DNA from: Calocera cornea HHB12733
Taxonomy: Eukaryota; Basidiomycota; Dacrymycetes; Dacrymycetales; Dacrymycetaceae
Length of the DNA: 64,000 nt
Reading direction: 5' to 3'
NCBI GenBank assembly: GCA_001632435.1
Contig: KV423929.1
Coordinates: 1 to 64,000, forward strand
Positions within the stretch are counted from its first letter, which is position 1, and each line of letters starts with the position of its first letter. The translations under genes were made by a program, and so were the position numbers. The notes under the pieces were generated by a model. It ran no database searches, had not been told where the DNA came from, and worked only from the letters and a program-made list of their open reading frames with translations. Below, piece by piece: positions 56,201 through 64,000 of the stretch.

Positions 56201-59139
56201 TATCCTTGGATGGCTCAGTCTTCCGCACCATTACTGGGACTGTACTAACTTACCTTGATAGTTGCATTCATGACCCACGACTCCTGGACGGCGAACGCTA
56301 CCCCTCCTTTCCTGGGCAGACTGTACCAACCATACGGACTTAAGGGTTGGAAATGCATTTCTCCTAGCAGTGCCATTAAGAGAGACGTCTTCCCGCAGCC
56401 CGTTGGTCTGAAGCTTGTCAGATTGATTCAGATGTCGGGATTCGGGAAGTATACCCAATGATAAGGTTTATGCCACCGCGTTTGAATATGACGTCGCCCT
56501 CGAAGGTCAAGCGAAAATTGCGGCTATTGCTGCCGTCTGCCTTCCGATCCCACGCGAAGGTCGCATTATGGAATCCGATAACGTTGCTGTGATCAAGATC
56601 GTCATGAGGCAGCAAGGATAAATCATCCGGATCCGTCTCAAATGCGTCCAGCAGCGGTGTCTTCGTCTCCCATAAGTCACAACGCGTTGCTTGTGATAAG
56701 GCACTCACCTTCCGTAAGAAGTTGTCAACTCTGTCGAGGGATATTTTTGCTAGAGAAATGTCACTGTGCCAGAAACTAGGCGCTATCGGCAATCGTACCA
56801 TTGATCATGGAATTGAGATCCCGAGTGATGGCTACCAGATCCATCCTCAGAAGGTCAAAGATGCTCATGCTGGAGAACACAATTGATGCTATAGAACCGT
56901 ACATGAGCCGTGTTCAACCAGAGTTATAATTTCCGAACCATTAAGCTCCTTGTGAAATATGAGGGTCTGTCAAGGGTATCAGCGAGGTTGTTTTCAGCAG
57001 AAGCGGGATTCTGACATGAGCGCCATATGTGATGACCATGCTGGTCACAGGGAGCACCCACCTGGCGTCCGGAATGTTAGAACTTGTGCATGAGGCGGGT
57101 ATCAGAGAAACTGACGCTAAATTATTCATGATAAGCTCTAAAAGACGACGTTTGCGTGTAACTTTGAGTTCTTCCTTTCTCCTTTCTTCTATACGCTGTG
57201 ACACAGCAGACTCCCAGGCGAACATCTTGATGAATCGTAAATAGATGGAATGTGTACTTAGGCTGAAGCATACCTTGATCATGCGCAGAATATTTAGAGC
57301 TGCATCAGAGCTTCAGCGATGAACTGTTGCATGATACATGTTCGTCCTACACTCTGTGATGGATTTCACGCGTAAGTCCGTCTACAATGGATGCTGATCA
57401 GCCTGCTGACAGCGGAAGATATGAAGGGAAAGAACCTTCTCCAGCTGTATCTTCTGCGTCTCGCCAATCCGCTTGGTCAGAAGGCCAGGTAAAGGTATTG
57501 TTCCAACCATGAAAACCATCCCAACGACAGCAGACCAGCCAAGTACTGTGGTCAGAAACCACACCGACGCAATAACCTCGAGCGGAAGCTGCACGAAGAA
57601 GAAGACGAATTCTCTTCCATCCAGTATAGCCGGTATGTCTGCACCGATCAGAGTATTGACGTTAATTACAGACGGAGCCGTTGAGTTGTTGTCCGGTCCA
57701 TCCGTTGCTTCTCCTGTCTGAGAGGCGGCGCTCGAGGCTGGCGCGCTGTCCTTTGCCGTAGGGCTGCTAATTCTCATTCTAAGTGATTGAGCGAAGATAA
57801 GTTGTAGCAACAAGTTCTCCGTATGCACGAATACTCTGTTCTTGTTTCCCATGCGCGTTAGTGATGGCGCGACGCGAAGAAGCGGAATACGTACTGTGAC
57901 GTAAAGATACCCGTTCTCTCCCAGAGAGAACAGCATGCGGCTGACAAAGATGAGGGCGATCCAAACCCTAGATTCTCAGCAATCAGTCACTCATCTGGTG
58001 TGGGAGAGAACTGTATGTACCATGGTCGCACCAGCGCACCTTCCCCACCAATTTCGAGATATCGCAGCAGACGATTAATAGCGATGGGGCCTAAGAAAGT
58101 GGCGATAACATTGACAGTGACAATGAAGACTTGCAGCAAGGTGCTGCGGAGAAAAAACTCCATTAGACCGTAGATGAGATGTCGTTCCTTCAGGCCGAGC
58201 TCGCGACGTCGCCAGGGATCCATTAGCGGACCACCCAGCATCTCCAAATTGGCCGATTGATCGTAGTCGGCAAGTACAGGGATCGAGGCATGCTCAATCT
58301 TCTTCTCGACGAATGACCGATACATGAACGGCTCAAGAAAGTAGAAGAAGTTTATCGAAGCGAGGGAGGCTGTCTGTTCCGGCGGTGGTGTACTTGGGTG
58401 CTATCAACAGACGGATGAGGTACCGCTACATTGGATACTTGATAGCTTACTTTTGGATCCACAGGCACGTATGGCTCAGGGATGATAAGAGGAATTATGA
58501 TACCGCTCAGTATCAAGAATCCAGCTTCTGTCCAGGTTATGCCAGGGTACTGGACGTCGGCTGGTGTACCGCCAAATACCATAAGTGGCCAGAAGTTTCT
58601 CCAACCAAAGACACAGAATTGAGCGAACAAGACAATGCCTGCATTGAAGGTGAGAACCTTCGTAGCCTTCTGCTGCACGACGAGCGCAGTCAGGAATAAT
58701 GCTGCGGTGTAGATCTGCGGGTCCTTCAGTTCCACTGTGCACTTCTTCCCGGACTGTCACCTACATAGCTGAGAACACTGTATAAATCCATCTGACGTTG
58801 ACAATCAAGAAAGTGATTGATGGTTGTATCGTCAACATGGTTGGAGTCGACCAGGAGCCGGACAACCGCAAGAGTGACAAGGGTAGCAGTGCTAAGGACT
58901 CGGAGTACATGAAAGGTATAGGCAACCTTTCCCCCTTTGTCCTGCACATGGCGCCGTAGCTTGGCAAGTGCTGGGCGCCGTACATCGTCAAGACCAGTAC
59001 CGGCCACTTCGCCGAGAGAGCCGAGTTTGCGTGTCTGCGTCGTCGCCCAGATGATCAGGGAAACAGCAGAGAGTACCGCTGCGTAGCATGGTATGAGCCG
59101 AGGCTCCCACCAGGCATCTCTACCAGTGCAAGAGTCCAT
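53229..59139 (-). CDS. ABCC-type (MRP/Yor1-like) multidrug ABC transporter 1
   Basis: Full-length ABC-C exporter in many short exons; I read domains but did not fix every junction. ATG 59139 opens a TM-rich N-terminus (MDSCTGRDAWWEP; LIPCYAAVLSAVSLIIWATT). TMD1 is spread over 58.7-56.9 kb (INFFYFLEPFMYRSFVEKKI, VRMIKMFAWESAVSQRI-like MFAWE motif). NBD1: Walker A PTGCGKTSL near 56390, ENATIK-like VQESWVMNATI, signature [20 protein letters not shown] near 55950, Walker B VILLDDILSALDVH. A linker and TMD2 follow (GRIISRFTQ near 54990). NBD2: Walker [21 protein letters not shown] near 53920, signature [15 protein letters not shown], Walker [17 protein letters not shown]. The C-terminus ends DDLKAIARQAGTS. 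Vacuolar or plasma membrane export of conjugates or drugs is the family role. The neighbour at 60.9-64 kb is a tandem paralogue. Confidence 0.88.
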
Positions 59140-60858
59140 CTGCCTCCAGATGCGCTTGGACGGGAAAGAGGGCCTAGGTAATGGAGCGGATATAGGTATG
59201 TCGTCGTTGTTGCGGACATTGTATAAAAGGCGCGTTCTGGCGCGATCTCGAGCGGGTCAGCGAAGCGTGCTGCGCGCTCGAGCGCATGGTGCAGCTTCTA
59301 AATTCAGCTTCCGTAAAATGATTCCGCATGACTCCCGAGAGCGGCCGGCCGCCCCACATGACCAGCGCAAAACTCAGCTCACGGTCCTAATGTCAAGGAC
59401 CCTAGAGAGGGGTTTCCGGACATGACCCGAATGTGGCTGGGGAGGTCACAGCCACAGGGCCCTGCTGCAGCGATCCGTCAGCCAGTGGAAAAATGGGCTG
59501 GGGGCCATGGAAATGCAGGGCCCCTATAATAAAAGCAGCATTGCTGCAGCCCTGCAATCACATAATTCTATTATTCTACTTGTATATTAGATACTGCTAA
59601 TGTGTTTAGGACCCCTCTGGCATGATTGAGGCAAAAAATAAAAGATATTTAACCGTGGGAAGGCCTCTATTTTCTCAAAACATGTGCTACTACATTGCTG
59701 CAGCCCTGCTGTACTGCCTTTCAATGCTTATATCAGTGCTATTGCATTGGAAATCATCAGTCAGAGGTCCAAATATCTTTTCCAGATAGATTTGATTAGG
59801 TAGAAATGTGTTGCACATGCTTCTATAGTAGGAGTATGTATGCCTTGTTAGGCCCTATAGTACCCTGAATAGCAAATGAGTCATATAATATTAATGGCTG
59901 TATGGATTGACTTGCTACTTGAGAGGAATCATGTTTAGACATATATAAAGCAGATTTGAGAAATTGAGAAAGATATATAAGTAGGAAGTGATTGCTTATA
60001 AACAGACAGATGATACTATAGTAAAGGGTACAATTTGTTGTTGCTTTTAATGTTGGCCATATACCCAAAACTTTCCAACTTATGAAAGTCCACAAATTTT
60101 GAATGGCAGACTGGGTACTATATGGACAGTATGTACACCAATTTCCAGCCAATTTGAATGAGGCATAATGTTTGTAGAAATAGAATAAGGATACACTATA
60201 TTCTCAGCTAAACCCTACCCCCAAATGAGCAGCAAAGCGGCACCTTCCCCCAGCTTGAAGCACTCTATGGCTTGGGGGAATGATTAAGAAGATACCAAGG
60301 CACATTCCCATGCATTTTACAAGCAAAAAGAAGGTGATTTGGCCCAGAAAAGGGGGTACAGCACCATTTTTGCGGCTGTGCAGTGGCATAAGTAGGTTTT
60401 CTATTACTAGATCTGCTAAGGAGAGCTTGCAGGAGCATATGTGAGGCTCTGTTTAGTATAAAGACTACTTGGACAATATGTACAATGAGCTAATTTAGAC
60501 TGAAAAGGGGCTACAGCCAGGGGTACAACACAGTTGTGCTGTACCCCCCCCCTTCAAGGACATTGGGGTCGACGCAGGAAATACCCCTCCGGGGGGTCCC
60601 TGGTTTTTAGGACGGCTTGGTGGCAAAACTACTTTTGGTCCAGCACTTAGACCTAAGCAGATGTACAAGCAGCCAACTGGATCCAACTAAATCCCTGAGT
60701 CATAACGTTGTCACTGTGACGCGGGCGCGTGCACGCGGGATATTTGAGGCGTACACCACGCGACGGAGCTCGAGAATTCGGTCGGCATTCCGTGCATACC
60801 GGACTTCCGTTTACCCACGGCATCAGATGTACTGTATCTACGTTGAAAATCTGCTTTG
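59140..60858. other. Promoter of ABCC 1 plus AT-rich island
   Basis: 59140-59430 is GC-rich and is the likely promoter of transporter 1. 59440-60640 is strongly AT-rich with no long coding frame, and contains a repeated CATTGCTGCAGCCCTGC (59545 and 59694). It resembles other AT-rich stretches at 4850-4985 and 25-27 kb. Probably an old inserted element; no terminal repeats, LTR or transposase seen. Confidence 0.55.
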
Positions 60859-63800
60859 CTACTTCGCCGCATTCTTGACCACTCTCCAGAGCTGAGCATG
60901 GTCCGGACTACCGTCTACCAATGCTCGGAATACGCCATTTTCCTTCTCAAGCAAGGTCAAAGGATTGCCGAACTCCACCAACTCTCCGCTATCCAACACT
61001 AAGATAACGTCAGTTGCGTCAAGCATCAGGCTGGACATCAGACTCGCCCATGATCTTGTCGTAGTCCATAATGGTCTGTAGCCTGTGGGCGATCGTAAGA
61101 AGAGTTGTGCCTTTCAGCTCAGTCCTTATCGATGTTTGGATCAAATGGTCTGTCTCTGCGTCGACCGAGGCCGTGGCTTCATCGAGGATCAGCACTCTCG
61201 TACCGCGTACCATAGCACGAGCCAACGCGATCAACTGGCGCTGACCAACAGAGAAGTTGCTCCCTGAGCTCGATACTACTGTATCAAGGTTGAATCCGGC
61301 AGTTTCACCACTTTCGCTGTGACCAATGAGACCGACCGCTCGCAGTGCCCGGTGCAGTACAGCATCATCGTGCTGTTCGATCGGGTCCAGATTGGATCGT
61401 ATCGTTCCAGAGATCAGAGTGGGATCCTGTGGGATAATCGCCATCTTCGATCGCAGAATGTCCAGATTCACGTTCTCCGTCGGAATGCCGTCAAAATATA
61501 CGTCTCCGCTGGTGGGAATGAGTTTGAGAAGAGATAGAGCAAGGGAGCTCTTTCCACTTCCAGTCCGGCCAACTTAAGATGAGTCAATGGGTACTCATGA
61601 TGGCACAGGATCCGGTCAACACACCGATGCCGACGCGTTCTGCCGACTTAACCTCAAAGCTGATGCGCTTGAGGACTGCAGGTCCATCGGAGGAATAGCG
61701 AGCCTCTAGGTTCTTCACCGACAGTGCGCCGGATGCCGGCCAATACGCCGGCGGTTTACCAGTTTCCGACCCAATCGGTTCCTGACTGATTAGCAGATAA
61801 TCCCGAATGCGTTCAAGGCTAGAACCATGAGCATGAGTTGTTGCTGACGGTAAGCGACTATACCTGTTTCCGCAAGTTTCCACCTCACTGAGCAAACGAA
61901 CCCAGAACAGCAGGAGACCCGAGAATCCAATGGACATGTTCAACTGCAAAGACTCAGTAACTTCGCGTCAAGGGAAGGTGGATACACTCACAGCAAACTA
62001 AATATATTGTCATTTACATGAGTCAGCCGTACTCAAGAGAACAGACATACTCCTGTGTTGCTAGCGCCAAGCGCCGGCCGCATATACACAAGGTATATGG
62101 CCAACCCAGTTGAGAACAATGCACCGAGTACGTCTGTGCGGACTGCCACCCATCTGTTTCGCCATTTACATCGATTCTCAAGTATCAAATGCAATACGCA
62201 CCTATCCAAATTGTGGAAAGCACGAGACGGACGCGTATACGCATCCAACCTCTTGTAGAGCTCCTGCTGGAAAGGTGCTTGCGCCCCGAACGCTCTGATC
62301 GACGCTGGATTCAAGAGGGTTGTTGTCAGCTACGCCCGTTCTCTCCATAGGTCTCTAACATACTCATCCCCTCCACAGCTGCTGAGAAGTGGGTGTACAG
62401 TGGAGAACGCCAGTTTGACACAAGCCGCTAATGTTTTGGTCAACCAAACGGATACGGCAGAATGATGGAGCTCGCGTACGCGCACTGGCAGCCTTGCGGC
62501 AATGAAGATCTGGCCCAGGGTGATTCCGGTCACGGCAATGATGATGCCAGGGATAATAAATATCGGGGCGAATACAATGACAGCCCCGAACTGGATGAGC
62601 ATGCTGAGGGTGAAAGAGATAAACATTTGAAGATACTCCGTCAGGGGACCATCAATTGTGCTGATATCCTGGGAGTAGATTAACTATATGAACAGACTTT
62701 AGAGAGTCGTGACATGTACCTGAGTGAAGCGAGATATGATCCTCCCCACCGGGGTGACATCAAGCCATCGTAGTGTGGATCCAAGAATCTTCCTGGACAA
62801 TGCCTCATGTAAGGCCGAGCTGGCACGCATGCTCGCATAGAGAAACACGATGTACGCCAGGGCGTATAGCACCGAGTTCAAAACAGCAATAGCAGAGAAG
62901 ACGCCAAGATAGCTGACGTAGTTGTCAATGCTCATCTGAAGTCATGGTAAAATTTGACTCACAAAGGGATGTACACAGGACCGCCCGATGACTCCTCGAA
63001 AGCACTTGCCCAAACGCCAAGCCACCATGTTCCGCTTGGTTGGATGTCAGTATCGAATTCCAGGCGACGGGAAAATTAAGCCCACATCACGCTGGATACA
63101 TATACTATCAGAGAAGTGCCAAGTATGACGGCCCAAACGGGATAGCCACCAAAGGCGTTGATGAGCAGTTCAACTTCCATACCGTTAACAGCGGTCAAAT
63201 AAGGGGTGGAATTCAGCTACGCACTGGCTGTCCACCTCAAGCGGCCGGACTCAAGTTCTTCATCCACCGTCAACTTTCCGGCTGTTTCAGACACTGCAGG
63301 ATCTCCGTTTTTCTGAGCAGTCACCGCTGCTTGGCTAGTAACGGGGCTTGAAGAGTCATCAGTCGTCTCCAAGGTGTGAACTTCTGGAGTCTTCGCGAAA
63401 GAAGACACATCGCCGCGCCTGGAGATCTGAATGATTCGTGAGGCTAGCGGAGACACCAGGTCGACTGCATGCGTCTGTGTACAGCTCAGTGGTGATGATG
63501 TACTAGAGCGGGAACTGACATACAGCAATAATGATGGTACGACCCGCGGTTAAATCTCCTTGTAAGCAACGGTTGACGATCCATCGTGAGGTGTGCACAT
63601 CGAGAGCAGACAAAACGTCATCCAAAATGATGGTTTGGGCGCTGGAATATATAGCTCTTGCCAGTGTAATGCGAGCCTGGGAAATAGTGAGACGGCGTCG
63701 GCATTTGCGACAAGGTGGAGCGGGACGGCTCACCTTTTGGCCACCAGAGAGGGTCAATCCCTTCTCACCCACCTGTTTTACGCGACATGAGATGGATGGA

Positions 63801-64000
63801 CAATGAATGGTACGTGCAGCTATAGCTCACCTCAGTCTGATCTCCTGCACTCAACAATGCTAAATCCTTCTCGAGAGCACACTGGTACATTACTACACAC
63901 ACCATCAGCCCTTCTGACCAGAAGTACTGAGAGTGCAAGCAGCTACCTTTCTTGTATCTTTGCTCATCGTATGGTTCAAGGAACGTGATGTTTTCCTGTC
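60859..64000 (-). CDS. ABCC-type multidrug ABC transporter 2, C-terminal part
   Basis: Tandem paralogue of transporter 1; the 5' half lies beyond the right edge. The window starts inside NBD1 after Walker A ([16 protein letters not shown]). The NBD1 signature [12 protein letters not shown] is split by an intron right after GGQK (63734-63674), then [11 protein letters not shown] and [16 protein letters not shown]2 follows (GRIISRFTQ near 62745). NBD2: Walker [10 protein letters not shown] near 61560, signature [15 protein letters not shown], Walker [17 protein letters not shown] near 61185. The last intron, after DKIM, begins GCGAGT instead of GT (GC-AG type), where transporter 1 has GTAATG at the same site. 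Unspliced, the frame would end ESDVQPDA and lose the final 45 residues. The gene ends at TAG 60859. Confidence 0.85.

Overview
The window is nuclear DNA from a basidiomycete fungus, most likely an agaricomycete. Genes are dense, on both strands, and split by many short GT-AG introns (about 41-90 bp, with two probable GC-AG introns). Coding DNA is GC-rich. Two agaricomycete multicopy families (integrase-core and HECT-like proteins) sit at the left end, and the enzyme families fit a plant-litter or wood saprotroph. I cannot name the species. One gap of exactly 1000 N (10874-11873) removes the 3' half of one gene. Exon boundaries are my own reconstruction from reading frame and splice signals. 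Where a full gene model is given, exon phases sum correctly.

Layout. 1-4.3 kb: 3' end of an integrase-core transposase gene (+), convergent with a HECT-like family gene (-). 5-6.4 kb: secreted lipase of the Candida antarctica lipase B type (-). 8.5-10.6 kb: PPPDE-thioredoxin-PUL protein (-). 11.9-13.7 kb: carnitine acetyltransferase (-), cut by the gap. 14.3-24.5 kb: three related PLP enzymes of the isopenicillin-N-epimerase/Egt2-like class (all -); the first is a decaying pseudogene and the other two are intact. A Gfo/Idh/MocA oxidoreductase (+) and a foldback element lie among them. 25-27 kb: an AT-rich island with LTR-like sequences in both orientations. 27.2-28.7 kb: Arc1/AIMP1-like tRNA-binding cofactor (+). 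29-32.6 kb: half a foldback element, a fragment of a GH43 gene and an RBR E3 ligase (+). 33.1-38.3 kb: a second Gfo/Idh/MocA oxidoreductase (-) divergent from an anion:cation-symporter-type MFS transporter (+). 38.9-44.9 kb: a second full foldback element, a second RBR gene carrying an in-frame stop (-), and the full-length GH43-CBM35 gene (-). 45.7-53 kb: an IBTK-like ankyrin/RCC1/BTB protein (+) convergent with a Hos3-type histone deacetylase (-). 53.2-64 kb: two tandem ABCC transporters (-), the second running off the right edge.

The main theme is local duplication and decay. The PLP enzymes were copied in place. A segment carrying the 3' end of GH43 plus the RBR gene exists as an inverted duplicate (about 29.8-32.6 kb and 43.5-40.5 kb). 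Two and a half copies of a long-terminal-inverted-repeat element lie beside these duplicates. Housekeeping genes (Arc1-like, PPPDE-PUL, Hos3, IBTK-like) look intact. I found no CRISPR array, rRNA or convincing tRNA gene, and no obvious biosynthetic cluster.
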